Positions 9,382 to 20,908 of a stretch of 60,703 nucleotides of DNA are shown here, in pieces. The position numbers and the translations under genes are program-made. Positions within the stretch are counted from its first letter, which is position 1. The number at the start of each line of letters is the position of its first letter. A model generated the notes under the pieces. The model saw only the letters and a list, made by a program, of their open reading frames with translations, had not been told where the DNA came from and made no database searches. This DNA comes from Aliagarivorans taiwanensis DSM 22990 (GTDB taxonomy: Bacteria; Pseudomonadota; Gammaproteobacteria; Enterobacterales; Celerinatantimonadaceae), in contig NZ_AUBZ01000030.1 in assembly GCF_000429505.1 (NCBI RefSeq), positions 1 to 60,703 on the forward strand, given 5' to 3'.

Positions 9382-10326
9382 CTAACGGGGTGTAACTGGA
9401 TGGCTAAACTCAGCAATCACCTCTCGTTGCGGGTCGCTTGTAGCAAATGCTGCCAGTGTATCTAAGCCCGGAGTTTGTTGTGGGCTGTAGCGCTGCGACA
9501 GGGTTTGGATCCAGCGCAGCCCCAGCTCACTTTCATAGGCAGAGCTAAACGTTGTGACCACCCCATCTTGGTTCGCTTGGCTTATCAAGGAGCTAATGTA
9601 CTGCCAACCGCCCACCAAGGAGGGCTTAATCACCAAGGCTTTGAGGCCCGCAAAGTAGTGATAGCGATAACTGGCCCGTTGCAGGCTTTCATCGAGGGCA
9701 ATCCCTATTTGGCAGCGCTCGGCCAGCATCGGGCATAACTCGCTGCTTTGCAGCGGCTCTTCGATATAGTCAATCCGCTCCACATCGATGTTGCCTAACA
9801 CCTTTACGGCCTGCTCCCAGCTCCAGCCGCGGTTAGCATCGAGTCGCAGTCGCAGCTTGGGGTTGGCGATAAGCAGTGCTTGGATCTGTTCGATGTCTTG
9901 GTCGGGCGCTTGCCGGGCGGCTTTAAACTTGGCCAACTGCAGCTGCTTGTCTTGCAGAACCCGTTGGTCGCGGGAGGCGTCAATACCCAGCAGCGGGCAA
10001 TCATGGCTTAGCGCCACATCTGGCACCGGACCGGTTAGTGCGCAATCGAGGCCAAAGGCAACACTGGGAAACAAAGGCTGCTGTAATGAGCCTTGCAGGT
10101 AGCTGTAGAGCTGTTGCGTCGCTTGTTCCAGCGACTCTTGGCTAAACCCGGGCAGAGGCGCGATCTCCCCCACCCCGGTGCGGCCATCGCTGAGCGCCAG
10201 CTCCAGAATCAGGCTCTCACGCAGCGCCACCCGATGCTCGCCAAACTGCATGGTTTGGCGAAAGGGTAGCTGCTGCCGATAAATAGTAGCCTGGGTCCAG
10301 AGCGCGTCCATGCTCAGACTCGTCAC
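9382..10326 (-). CDS. menC: o-Succinylbenzoate synthase MenC
   Basis: 314 aa, enolase superfamily. It dehydrates SHCHC to o-succinylbenzoate in menaquinone synthesis. Visible family marks: the first catalytic lysine in LAKFKAAR near residue 133, the metal ligands in LRLDANRGW (D) and DYIEEPL (E) near 160 and 190, IALDESL near 212 and the second lysine in ALVIKPSLVGG near 235. The track start is a GTG; an ATG five codons later (10311) is equally possible, since neither has a clear ribosome site. It follows menB after 7 bp and is the last gene of menFDHBC; menE is not adjacent. Confidence 0.92.
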   Translation of the reverse strand: MTSLSMDALWTQATIYRQQLPFRQTMQFGEHRVALRESLILELALSDGRTGVGEIAPLPGFSQESLEQATQQLYSYLQGSLQQPLFPSVAFGLDCALTGPVPDVALSHDCPLLGIDASRDQRVLQDKQLQLAKFKAARQAPDQDIEQIQALLIANPKLRLRLDANRGWSWEQAVKVLGNIDVERIDYIEEPLQSSELCPMLAERCQIGIALDESLQRASYRYHYFAGLKALVIKPSLVGGWQYISSLISQANQDGVVTTFSSAYESELGLRWIQTLSQRYSPQQTPGLDTLAAFATSDPQREVIAEFSHPVTPR

Positions 10327-10333
10327 TTAACGA

Positions 10334-11179
10334 TTAAGGGTTGCGCTTGAACTTGCTGAAGTCCGGTTCGCGCTTCTCGTTAAAGGCATTGCGACCTTCC
10401 TGACCTTCTTCGGTCATGTAGAACAGCATGGTGGCATTACCTGCCAGCTCTTGCAGGCCGGCCTGGCCGTCACAGTCAGCATTCAGCGCTGCTTTCAGAC
10501 AACGCAATGCCATTGGGCTATTCTGCATCATCTCGCGACACCACTGAACGGTTTCGCTTTCCAGTTGCTCAAGCGGCACAACGGTGTTTACCAGGCCCAT
10601 ATCCAGCGCTTCCTGCGCGCCGTACTGACGACACAGGAACCAGATCTCACGGGCCTTCTTCTGACCCACCAAGCGCGCCATGTAGCTGGCACCCCAGCCG
10701 CCGTCAAACGAGCCAACCTTCGGTCCGGTTTGGCCGAACTTAGCGTTCTCTGCGGCAATGGTTAGGTCACACAGCATGTGCAGAACATGACCGCCGCCGA
10801 TGGCGTAGCCCGCGACCATCGCCACAACCGGCTTAGGACAGGTACGGATTTGGCGTTGGAAGTCCAGTACGTTGAGGTGGTGAGTACCTTCTGAGTCTTG
10901 GTAGCCGCCGTAGTCACCACGCACTTTTTGGTCGCCACCAGAACAGAAGGCCAGATCGCCTTCCCCGGTCAGTACGATGCTGCCTACGTCAGGGTCGCGA
11001 CGGGCATCATCCAGTGCAATGATCATCTCCTGCACGGTTTTCGGGCGGAAGGCGTTGCGAACCTGCGGGCGGTTGATGGTGATCTTGGCAATGCCACAGG
11101 CTGATTTGTGGTAACGCACGTCTTCGAAGTCGGCGCTGACATCTTGCCAGTCGACAGGAGAGTTAAAGATATCGCTCAT
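10334..11179 (-). CDS. menB: 1,4-Dihydroxy-2-naphthoyl-CoA synthase MenB
   Basis: 281 aa from the second ATG (11179), chosen because AAGAGA lies 4 bases before it; the ATG four codons upstream has no such site. Crotonase-family enzyme closing the naphthoate ring from o-succinylbenzoyl-CoA. The oxyanion-hole and active-site segments are visible: [14 protein letters not shown] near residue 80, [17 protein letters not shown] near 127, [16 protein letters not shown] near 155 and the C-terminal [14 protein letters not shown]. It is very close in type to E. coli MenB (285 aa). It lies between menH and menC in one minus-strand operon. Confidence 0.96.
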   Translation of the reverse strand: MSDIFNSPVDWQDVSADFEDVRYHKSACGIAKITINRPQVRNAFRPKTVQEMIIALDDARRDPDVGSIVLTGEGDLAFCSGGDQKVRGDYGGYQDSEGTHHLNVLDFQRQIRTCPKPVVAMVAGYAIGGGHVLHMLCDLTIAAENAKFGQTGPKVGSFDGGWGASYMARLVGQKKAREIWFLCRQYGAQEALDMGLVNTVVPLEQLESETVQWCREMMQNSPMALRCLKAALNADCDGQAGLQELAGNATMLFYMTEEGQEGRNAFNEKREPDFSKFKRNP

Positions 11180-11193
11180 GGTTCTCTTCATTT

Positions 11194-11976
11194 TCAGTTG
11201 AGGCAGTCGAGTAACTGCTGATTAAACGCGTCGGGCTGGTCGATGTGCACATTGTGACCGGCCCCTTGAATCATATGCCACGCTAGCTGTGGCACCGCTT
11301 GGCACATTTGCTGGGCCAGACGGCAAAACTTCCGGTCATCGCTTCCGGTGATCAGCGACATCGGGATCTTTAGTGTAGCCAAGCCGCTCAGAAAGTCGTC
11401 CTGACGGCCTAAACTGGTGGCGTCCAACATGGCTGCCAGACCCTGCGGGCTCTGGCTGAGACGCTTGCTGACCAGGCTGTCACGCTGTGCCTCACTCAGT
11501 GAGTGAAACACCTCTTGGCTGTACCATGCCTGTAAGACCTGCTCACGCGGCTCATGCTGCCAACGCTCGGCCCACTTGGCGTCATGGCTTAAGCGCGCTT
11601 GCTGCTGGCGGTGGTCGTCCAAGCCGGAATGGCACGACTCCAGTATTAAACACTGCAAGCCTTTCGGCTTTTGCAAGGCATGGTACATCGCCAAACGCCC
11701 GCCCAAGCTGTAGCCAAGCAGGGAATACTGGGTAATATGCAGCCGCTGCAGGCAGTCCACCAGCAGCTGATGAAAGTGCTTGAAGCCCTTGCTCGGCTTT
11801 AGCTGCAGCTCACCACTCATGCCATGCCCGGGCAGGTCGATGGCAACACAGTAGTAGCGTTCGCTGAGCGCCGCCAGGGTATATTGCCAGTCGTTGCCAC
11901 TGCCCAAAAAGCCATGCAGCAACACCACACACGGGCGGCCACGCTGGCCTTGAACCTTAAAGTGCAAGTTGCTCAT
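11194..11976 (-). CDS. menH: SHCHC synthase MenH (alpha/beta hydrolase)
   Basis: 260 aa. MenH eliminates pyruvate from SEPHCHC, the product of MenD. Alpha/beta-hydrolase features: the oxyanion segment [12 protein letters not shown] near residue 20, nucleophile elbow GYSLGGR near 87, acid region ITGSDDRKF near 205 and catalytic histidine in [11 protein letters not shown] near 240. The first 20 bases overlap the end of menD, so translation is probably coupled. Position between menD and menB, as in E. coli, supports the call over a generic hydrolase. Confidence 0.92.
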   Translation of the reverse strand: MSNLHFKVQGQRGRPCVVLLHGFLGSGNDWQYTLAALSERYYCVAIDLPGHGMSGELQLKPSKGFKHFHQLLVDCLQRLHITQYSLLGYSLGGRLAMYHALQKPKGLQCLILESCHSGLDDHRQQQARLSHDAKWAERWQHEPREQVLQAWYSQEVFHSLSEAQRDSLVSKRLSQSPQGLAAMLDATSLGRQDDFLSGLATLKIPMSLITGSDDRKFCRLAQQMCQAVPQLAWHMIQGAGHNVHIDQPDAFNQQLLDCLN

Positions 11977-13684
11977 CGATGCTCTTCCCTAGCTCCAGAT
12001 AGCGGCGACTGGCATCGCCGGGCGCAAAGCTCAGCTCAATGACCCCGCCTTGACCATCGTCCAGTAGCTGTTGATAGTCGCGGCTAAACTCAGCCAGCGT
12101 TTGGCTGTGCCGGTACGCCAGCTTGAACTGCTGCGCGGCGGCGGAAAAATCTAGCTGATGCGGCATCTGGTAATAGTCCTGCGCGAGTTGCGGGTCATTC
12201 AGCCCGGGCAACAACTTAAAGATCTCACCACCATCATTGTTCACCACCAGCACATTCAAGCGATAACGCTTAGCCAGTGCCAGCGAATTTAGGTCATGCA
12301 AGGCCGAGGTATCGCCAATAATCAAGGTGGTGCTCTGGCCGCTAGCTGCAGCTTGTCCAGCCGCGCTGGCAATCAGGCCATCGATGCCGGAAGCGCCGCG
12401 ATTGCACTGCACCTCGGCCGCCGAGATATCACAGCCCAGCGCTTCAAACAGCCTGACCAGCATGCTGTTGCCAATAAACAACTGGCTGGCCGCAGGCAAG
12501 GACATGGCAAGTGCCGCGCAGGCACTGAGCTCAGAGTCCTCGCGCAAGGCTGCATCGATAAGCGGCTGCACCTTGTTCGAGACGGCGCGCCAGAGTTTGG
12601 CATAGTCGCGGTGTTGGGTACTTGCTGGATGAGCAGTCAGCCATTCACTCGCGCGGCAAACCCAACGCTGCTGCAATCTATGACTCGGGTCGTGGCGCAA
12701 CTTAAGCACATCCACATACCAATATTCGGCGTCGCTGCTTGCCAGCCAATTCTGCAGTCGTTTGCCCACCAAAAAACCACCGAATTGGACTATCAGCTCA
12801 GGCTCTAGCGCCTTAGCAGTATCAGGCTGGCGCACCAATAACTCTGCCTGCGAGATAACACCCGGCAGGCCCTGTAGCTGGCTTTGTACATCGGCCACCA
12901 CTGGCCAACCAAGTTGCTCAGCCCAAGCCAAAATCGCCCGCGCTTGTGCTGGCGTTTGCTGGCCCACCACCACCAGGCCCTTACGCTGCTGCCAATCGAG
13001 CCAGCGTGCTTCGGTGGCGATCTGGACGCCGGACTGGGGATAGCGGGTATAAGGCTGATCGGTGCTCAGCCAGTTCGCCAGCGGCGCCAGATAATCCGCC
13101 AGATGCTGCTGATTTTGCTCGGGATAGAAGGGCTCGCGGAACGGGCAGTTAAAGTGCACCGGGCCGGGGCTCTGTTGCTGCGCAGCAAGCGCATTGTCCA
13201 CACTGCCCAGTAACATCGCCGGACTGATGGCGGTGGTCGGCTCGGGCAATACCGCTTGGAACACCGGATAATCGGCGAAGATCCGCTGCTGGATGATCGC
13301 CTGATTGGCACCGCTATCGAGCAGCTCCGCCGGGCGATCGCCGGTTAACAGTAGTAACGGCACCCCGGTCTGGCGCGCTTCAATCACGGCCGGATAAAGG
13401 TTGGCAACTGCGGTGCCAGAGGTGGTGATAAGCGCCACACAGCGCTGCTGAGTTTTGGCCATGCCCAGCGCGAAAAAGCCCAAGCCGCGCTCATCAAAAT
13501 GGCAATGGGCATTGGCTTTGGGGTGGCGTGCCACCGCAACGGTTAGCGGGGTCGAGCGTGAGCCGGGGGCGATGCAAAAGTCGCGAATGCCCCAGCGCAG
13601 GCACTCTTCGATAAGCAGTTCTGCCCACAACACATTCAGGTTATGGGCTTGATCAGGATTTAGCAGGGTCGGTGGATTAGGCAA
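11957..13684 (-). CDS. menD: SEPHCHC synthase MenD
   Basis: 575 aa, thiamine-diphosphate enzyme joining 2-oxoglutarate and isochorismate. N-terminal Pyr domain has FCIAPGSRSTPLT near residue 38 and HFDERGLGFFALG near 62, with TSGTAVANLYPAVIEA near 88 and LTGDRPAELLDSGANQ near 113. The C-terminal PP domain has RGASGIDGLIASAAG near 435 and the Mg/ThDP segment LIGDTSALHDLNSL ... VVNNDGGEIF near 460-490. The start codon is TTG, preceded by GGGAA; no better start is seen before the conserved region. It overlaps menF by 8 bp and menH by 20 bp. Confidence 0.95.
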   Translation of the reverse strand: MPNPPTLLNPDQAHNLNVLWAELLIEECLRWGIRDFCIAPGSRSTPLTVAVARHPKANAHCHFDERGLGFFALGMAKTQQRCVALITTSGTAVANLYPAVIEARQTGVPLLLLTGDRPAELLDSGANQAIIQQRIFADYPVFQAVLPEPTTAISPAMLLGSVDNALAAQQQSPGPVHFNCPFREPFYPEQNQQHLADYLAPLANWLSTDQPYTRYPQSGVQIATEARWLDWQQRKGLVVVGQQTPAQARAILAWAEQLGWPVVADVQSQLQGLPGVISQAELLVRQPDTAKALEPELIVQFGGFLVGKRLQNWLASSDAEYWYVDVLKLRHDPSHRLQQRWVCRASEWLTAHPASTQHRDYAKLWRAVSNKVQPLIDAALREDSELSACAALAMSLPAASQLFIGNSMLVRLFEALGCDISAAEVQCNRGASGIDGLIASAAGQAAASGQSTTLIIGDTSALHDLNSLALAKRYRLNVLVVNNDGGEIFKLLPGLNDPQLAQDYYQMPHQLDFSAAAQQFKLAYRHSQTLAEFSRDYQQLLDDGQGGVIELSFAPGDASRRYLELGKSIDEQLAL

Positions 13685-14996
13685 GCGCTTTCCCGTTCAG
13701 CAATTCGAGGATAGTGGCAATCTTATGATTAAGCTCCTGCCATTCTAACTCGGCTTGCGATCCGGCAACAATACCGGCTCCGGCAAAGGCGTGAACGTGA
13801 TCGGGCAGCACCAGCGCGCTACGAATAGCCACCGAAAACTCGCTGGCCGCGCCGCTGAACCAGCCCACCGCACCGGTATACCAGCCACGGGCATAGCCCT
13901 CATGATGCAAGATATACTGAATGGCCGATTTGCGCGGCATCCCCCCCACCGCCGGTGTCGGGTGCAGCGCATCCAGTAGCGACAGGTCATCCAACTCCGG
14001 GCTGATCATCGCGGTAATCCGGCGTTTAAGATGCTGAACGTGCTTAAGCTTGACCAGCTCCAGTTCGGCATCGGGGTTCACATGAAGGCTCAGCTCTTGC
14101 AGGCGGCGGCTGAGATCGTCCAGCACCACCTGGTTTTCCCACTGGTTTTTGTGGTCGTTGAGCAGTTGCGAGCCTAGCTGACAGTCTTGCTGCACCGTCT
14201 GGCCGCGCGGCGCGGTGCCCGCCAGCGCCTCACTAAGCAGCTCGGTATCGCAGCGTGCGTACAAGCGCTCGGGGCTACAGCCAACAAAGCTGCGCAGGCC
14301 GTCGAACTGGAACAGGAAGGAGTAACAATCTTGCTCGCGCTGCTGCCATTGGTTGAGCAGGCTAAACGGATTGAGGGTGCCTTTTAGCGCAATGGTGGTT
14401 TGGCGCGAGAGCACCACCTTGGCGGTGTGCTGCTGGAAATCGCCACCGGTGACTTCATCAACTAAATGCTGCCACTGATCGCGCGAGGGCTGATCGATAC
14501 GGCTTAAGGCATCGCAGCGGATATCCGCCAAGGGCTGAATACGCGCCAGACCTTCCAGCTCGCCGGTAATGCACTGATACTCGTGCTCTGGGCGATTGCG
14601 GAAGTTGGCATTGATGATCATCTCGCAGCTGCCCGGCTTCTGGCGGATCTCGATGCGCGGCAGTACAAAGCGACGGCGCGGAAAGCTCGGCCACGTGGCA
14701 CTTTGGCGAGTAAAGGCAATGCCGCCATAGAAGCGTAGCGAGTGGTCGTTGGTATCCAGAGCGTCGATGGTGGCTTGCACCTGCTCCAGGTCGTTCAGCG
14801 ATTCGGCAGCACCAAGCCAGGCGACTTCGTCACCTTGCTTACTTTTCCAGTAACCACGGAAATTATGGTTTTGTTGATTGAGCCAGGCGAGAAGATCCAT
14901 CTCAGGCAGCGCTAGGCTAAGTTGCTGGTAACCCTGCTGAGGCAATTGCCGTAAGCGAGCCACCACCGATTTCACAGTATCTTGGGGCAGCAGCAC
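13677..14996 (-). CDS. menF: Isochorismate synthase MenF
   Basis: 439 aa, chorismate-binding enzyme family; it converts chorismate to isochorismate at the entry of menaquinone synthesis. The C-terminal domain shows KVVLSRQTTIALKG near residue 195, FVGCSPERLYAR near 255, EALAGTAPRG near 276, LHPTPAVGGMPRKSA near 347 and GWYTGAVGWFSGAASEFSVAIRSAL near 373. The lysine in KVVLSR is the expected general base. Start is GTG. First gene of menFDHBC and divergent from menA over a 120-bp gap. EntC would be the alternative, but the operon decides for MenF. Confidence 0.94.
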   Translation of the reverse strand: MLLPQDTVKSVVARLRQLPQQGYQQLSLALPEMDLLAWLNQQNHNFRGYWKSKQGDEVAWLGAAESLNDLEQVQATIDALDTNDHSLRFYGGIAFTRQSATWPSFPRRRFVLPRIEIRQKPGSCEMIINANFRNRPEHEYQCITGELEGLARIQPLADIRCDALSRIDQPSRDQWQHLVDEVTGGDFQQHTAKVVLSRQTTIALKGTLNPFSLLNQWQQREQDCYSFLFQFDGLRSFVGCSPERLYARCDTELLSEALAGTAPRGQTVQQDCQLGSQLLNDHKNQWENQVVLDDLSRRLQELSLHVNPDAELELVKLKHVQHLKRRITAMISPELDDLSLLDALHPTPAVGGMPRKSAIQYILHHEGYARGWYTGAVGWFSGAASEFSVAIRSALVLPDHVHAFAGAGIVAGSQAELEWQELNHKIATILELLNGKALA

Positions 14997-15116
14997 GAAT
15001 TGTATCTCTGTAACGTGTTAACACTTAGGAAGTATGGCATACCTTAACAAAGAGGCTTGGTGGTTTCTTGATGCTGAGCAATAATAGCCGCTTTATTTAA
15101 CTGACTGATATAGCAA

Positions 15117-16016
15117 ATGTTGAAAGCTTGGATCCACGCAGCACGCCTGCGCACCCTCCCCTTGGCTAGCGCCTCTATTTTACTGGGCTCCAGTTTGGCA
15201 GCCAGTGAAGGCGATATGCTGTGGCCGGTGACGCTGCTGGCCTTGTTAACCGCATTGCTGCTACAGATCCTCTCCAATCTGGCCAACGACTACGGCGATG
15301 CGGTCAGTGGCGTGGATGACCATACCCGGGTCGGCCCAGAACGCGCCCTGCAAGCGGGCTTGATTACCCAGCCACAGATGCGTCGCGCGATCGTCTTTAC
15401 CACTGTGTTGTCGTGTATCTCCGGCCTCGGTTTATTGACCATTGCCCTGGGCAAAGATTGGGAAGCCTGGCTGAGCTTTATGCTGCTCGGCGCGTTGGCG
15501 GTCGTTGCTGCAATGACCTATACCATGGGCAAACGCCCCTATGGCTACTATGGGCTGGGCGATCTGAGCGTGTTTCTGTTCTTTGGCGCGCTGGGCGTGG
15601 TGGGCTGCGCTTACTTGCACCTATTAACCGTGCCTGAGGGCGCCTGGCTGCTGGCGGCGGCCAACGGCTTTCTCGCCACCGCCGTATTAAACATCAATAA
15701 CCTCCGTGATCTGGAGCCGGACAAAGCCGCTGGCAAACACACCTTTGCGGTGCGCTTAGGGCCAACCTGCGCACGTCGCTATCACTTGGCCTTGGTGCTG
15801 GGGGGCCTGCTGGCCTACGCCGCGTATTTGCTTTTGCACGAGCCGCGCTCGCTGGCTTGGTCCTTCTTGCTGCCCGCCATCCCAGCGCTTAAGGTCGCCA
15901 AGGTGGTAATCACCAGTCACGACCCGGTAGTGCTCGACAGCCAGCTTAAGCAGACTGCCAAGTTCAGCTTTATCTTGGCGCTATTTTTCAGCCTGCTGCT
16001 TCCCCACACCTTCTAA
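15117..16016 (+). CDS. menA: 1,4-Dihydroxy-2-naphthoate polyprenyltransferase MenA
   Basis: 299 aa, UbiA-family integral membrane enzyme that attaches the polyprenyl tail to DHNA to give demethylmenaquinone. N-terminus AWIHAARLRTLPLASASILLG is MenA-like. The first Asp-rich motif is SNLANDYGDAVSGVDD near residue 55, the second is NINNLRDLEPDKAAGKHT near 190; both bind Mg-diphosphate. About eight hydrophobic segments follow. It is transcribed away from menF, so this divergent pair holds most of the pathway. A hairpin follows 31 bp after the stop. Confidence 0.95.
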   Translation: MLKAWIHAARLRTLPLASASILLGSSLAASEGDMLWPVTLLALLTALLLQILSNLANDYGDAVSGVDDHTRVGPERALQAGLITQPQMRRAIVFTTVLSCISGLGLLTIALGKDWEAWLSFMLLGALAVVAAMTYTMGKRPYGYYGLGDLSVFLFFGALGVVGCAYLHLLTVPEGAWLLAAANGFLATAVLNINNLRDLEPDKAAGKHTFAVRLGPTCARRYHLALVLGGLLAYAAYLLLHEPRSLAWSFLLPAIPALKVAKVVITSHDPVVLDSQLKQTAKFSFILALFFSLLLPHTF

Positions 16017-16047
16017 GCTGATCTTATCGCACGCGGCTTTTAGATCC

Positions 16048-16080
16048 GCTCGACTGCTGAATCCCGCAGTCGAGCCTTTC
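16048..16080 (+). terminator. Hairpin downstream of menA
   Basis: GCTCGACTGC and GCAGTCGAGC form a perfect 10-bp stem with an 8-base loop, followed by CTTTC. The tail is poor in T, so termination may be incomplete; it could also be bidirectional. Confidence 0.55.
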
Positions 16081-16202
16081 AAGACAATTGAGTTAACTGT
16101 CATAAATTCACCACTCTAGCAGATAAACCATTACACAAAGCGCCCTGCAAGACGTATGGTTAGCGGTGAATAGGGATGTTCTGTTAACAGTGAATAGACC
16201 GT

Positions 16203-17138
16203 ATGAAGCTGCTGATTACCGCCTTGCTTACGCTTTGCCTCTCTCCTTATCTCTCTCCGATAGCGATTGCCGAGGAGCAGTTGCTGGTGCGCTATCACCA
16301 GTCCCCGCGCGATATCGACCGCCGCGATGACTACTTTGTCGCCCTGCTAGAGCTTGCCCTGCGTAAGACCGAGAACAGTGATGGCCCCTATCTGCTGGTC
16401 AGCAACGAGCGCAAGATGACCCAACAGCGCACCCTAGCCAACCTCGAGCAAGGTCGCTATCTAGATGTGGTCTGGACCATGACCTCTGCCGAGCGCGAAC
16501 AGCAACTGTTGCCAGTACGCATTCCCTTGCTACGCGGGCTGCTAGGGCATCGGGTGTTTATCATTCGCGAAGAAGACCGCCAACTGTTTGAGCAGATCAC
16601 CAATGTTGAAGACTTGCAGCAGCTCAAGGCCGGACAAGGCTAGGATTGGCCTGATACCGAGATCCTGCAGGCTAACCGCATCCCGGTGGTCACCGGCAGC
16701 AACTATCAGGGCCTGTTCGGCATGCTCCGGGCGGAGCGCTTTGACTACTTCCCACGCGGTGTGAATGAGCCATGGGAAGAGATACGCATCCATGCCGACA
16801 AGCAGCTAGCGGTGGAGCCCAATCTGGTGTTGCAATACCCCGCGCCGGTGTTCTTCTTCGTCAACAAGCAAAACCACGCCTTGCAAGCGCGTCTCGAGCG
16901 CGGGCTACGATTGGCCCTTGAAGACGGCAGCTTCTTCCAACTGTTCTACGAGCATCCCAGCAATCACTATATCTTTGAGGTCAGCAGATTGGCGCAGCGG
17001 CGGATGTTTCAGCTCCGTAATCCGCTGCTCAGTGAAGAGACCGCCGCGCTGCTATCCCAGCCCGAGCTTTGGTATCACCCAGATGAATGCCAACAGCAGC
17101 AGAGCCCCTGCTATCAGAAAGCCAGCCACCACGACTAG
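16203..17138 (+). pseudogene. Periplasmic binding-protein-like gene interrupted by one in-frame TAG
   Basis: One frame runs from the ATG at 16203 to the TAG at 17138, broken only by a TAG at 16641-16643. Before it, 146 aa start with a signal peptide (LLITALLTLCLSPYLSPIAIA) and end LQQLKAGQG; after it the frame continues DWPDTEIL at once and runs on for 165 codons to HPDECQQQQSPCYQ. A complete protein would have about 311 aa and look like an orphan solute-binding protein of marine gammaproteobacteria. No frameshift is needed, so the gene differs from an intact one by a single codon. It may be a recent nonsense mutation or a sequencing error. Transporter genes are absent nearby; function unknown. 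Confidence 0.75.
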
Positions 17139-17218
17139 CGCCACAGCAACAGATTTCGTTAAGCGATTGTGACCAGCCGCTATTGTTCGCAGGCCGCCAA
17201 GCCCGCTATACTGCCCGG

Positions 17219-17320
17219 GTCTTGTCGGAGTGCCGTAAGGCTGAGATCGCAACTTCCGTTTAATCGGAGACGCGGGATCCGCACAACCTGCTCAGGGTAA
17301 TACCTGCGAAGGGAACAAGA
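17219..17320 (+). promoter_or_regulatory. TPP riboswitch (THI element) of the thi operon
   Basis: CTTGTC at 17221 pairs with GAACAAG near 17313-17319, forming the closing stem. Inside are the pyrimidine-sensor motif CTGAGATCGCA (17241-17251), ACCTGCTCAGGGTAATACC and GCGAAGGGAACAAG, the conserved TPP-riboswitch core. It lies about 110 bp upstream of thiC, as expected for thiamine-diphosphate control of thiC expression. Confidence 0.95.
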
Positions 17321-17405
17321 ACGTGAGTGATAGGCAACACAGCAAGTCTCCATCGCTCTCCTTCTCTATATCCGACAAGCCTCATTGTTTTAATCGTCAT
17401 TTTAA

Positions 17406-19358
<1,953 letters not shown>

Positions 19359-19370
19359 CAGGAGTCAACT

Positions 19371-20894
19371 ATGCAGGCCACCGCGCCAACCCGCCCACAA
19401 ATCTGGACCATTGCCGGTAGCGACAGCTGCGCGGGTGCTGGTCTGCAAGCCGATCTGCTGACCGCCCACGACCTCGGCGTGGACTGCGCCACCGCGGTGA
19501 CCGCGATTACTGCGCAAAACGTCGAGCAGGTGACCATGGTGCAGGGCACAAACCCGGCATTGTTGGGAGCCCAGCTGGATGCACTGGCTGTCAGTTGCCC
19601 GGCCAAGGTGATCAAGATTGGCATGATTGGCAGCGCCGAGCTGGTAAGCTTGATTGCCGGCAAACTCGCCGAGTACAAGCGGGAGTGGGCGCAGCCACCG
19701 TTGGTGGTGTTGGATCCGGTGCTGGTGGCCAGCTCCGGTGCCAGCTTGGCCGACAGTGGCCTGTTGCAAGCCCTCCCTGAACTACTAGCGCAAACCGATG
19801 TACTGACACCCAATGCCTGTGAGCTCGCGCAGCTATCCGGCCTTGAGCTGAACTCGCCGGAGCGTTTGCGTGAAGCCTGCCAAGGGCTGCTGGCGCAAGG
19901 CGTAAAAGCGGTGTGGGCCAAAGGCGGCCACAGTGAGTTGAGTGCCGATCTGGCAGTGGACTTCTTTACCGATGGTGAGCGCGAGATCCTGCTAAGCAGC
20001 CCGCGCCTGGATGCACCACATACCCACGGTACTGGCTGCACCTTGGCGGCCGCGCTGGCTAGCGCTTTGGCCCATGACTATGCCATGGAAGATGCGCTGT
20101 GTTTGGCCAAGGCCTATGTCTATCAGGGCCTTAAGCAGCTCAAGGGTCGCGGTAATCTGGCCCACTGCGGTTGGCCGGAAGACCGCGCCAACTTCCCCCA
20201 TGTGGAGAGTGCACAAACCGAGCTAGGCCAGCAGTTTGGCATTAGCGATAGCTGGCCGGAGCGCGTGGAGTTTCCGCGCTGCGATACCTTGCAGCTGGGA
20301 GTGTATCCGGTCGTCGATAGCGTCGAGTGGATTGAGCGTCTGCTTGAGATGGGCATTAAAACCCTACAGCTGCGCATCAAAGACCTGCCAGACGAGCAGG
20401 TAGAGCAAGACGTAATCCGTGCCATCGAGCTGGGCGAGCAGCATCAGGCCCGCTTGTTTATCAACGACTACTGGCGTCTGGCGATCAAGCACGGCGCCTA
20501 CGGCGTACATCTTGGTCAGGAAGATTTAGAAGTGGCCGATCTGGATGCCATCGCCAAGGCCGGGCTGAAGATCGGCATTAGCACCCACGGCTACTTTGAG
20601 CTGCTGCGCGCCGCACAGCTTAACCCGAGCTATATCGCGCTGGGCCATATCTTCCCCACCACCACCAAGGATATGCCAAGTGCACCGCAAGGGCTGCCGC
20701 GCCTTAAGCGCTACGCTAAGCTGGTGGACGACTACCCGCTGGTGGCCATCGGCGGTATCGATATCGAGCGCGCCACCCCAGTGTGGCAATGCGGGGTAGG
20801 CAGTGTTGCGGTGGTTCGGGCGATTACCGAAGCCCAAGATCCACAGGCGGCAGTCGATGCATTACAGGCCATCGTTGAGCAGCCCCAGGGCTAG
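19371..20894 (+). CDS. thiDE: Fused HMP-P kinase / thiamine-phosphate synthase ThiDE
   Basis: 507 aa with two enzymes in one chain. Residues 1-270 are ThiD (HMP/HMP-P kinase, ribokinase fold): [17 protein letters not shown] near 15, [10 protein letters not shown] near 118 and the anion-hole segment [17 protein letters not shown] near 220. Residues 300-507 are ThiE, which joins HMP-PP and thiazole phosphate: [22 protein letters not shown] near 330, FINDYWRLA near 365, GVHLGQEDL and [18 protein letters not shown] near 425. AGGAG precedes the ATG. Separate thiD and thiE genes are usual in E. coli; the fusion order ThiD-ThiE is known in several marine gammaproteobacteria. Confidence 0.94.
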   Translation: MQATAPTRPQIWTIAGSDSCAGAGLQADLLTAHDLGVDCATAVTAITAQNVEQVTMVQGTNPALLGAQLDALAVSCPAKVIKIGMIGSAELVSLIAGKLAEYKREWAQPPLVVLDPVLVASSGASLADSGLLQALPELLAQTDVLTPNACELAQLSGLELNSPERLREACQGLLAQGVKAVWAKGGHSELSADLAVDFFTDGEREILLSSPRLDAPHTHGTGCTLAAALASALAHDYAMEDALCLAKAYVYQGLKQLKGRGNLAHCGWPEDRANFPHVESAQTELGQQFGISDSWPERVEFPRCDTLQLGVYPVVDSVEWIERLLEMGIKTLQLRIKDLPDEQVEQDVIRAIELGEQHQARLFINDYWRLAIKHGAYGVHLGQEDLEVADLDAIAKAGLKIGISTHGYFELLRAAQLNPSYIALGHIFPTTTKDMPSAPQGLPRLKRYAKLVDDYPLVAIGGIDIERATPVWQCGVGSVAVVRAITEAQDPQAAVDALQAIVEQPQG

Positions 20895-20908
20895 ACAAGG
20901 AAGTGCAC

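Noticed and set aside
16641..16643. Recoding of TAG as pyrrolysine or selenocysteine-like readthrough
   Set aside because: Nothing in the window supports recoding, and many genes here use TAG as a normal stop.
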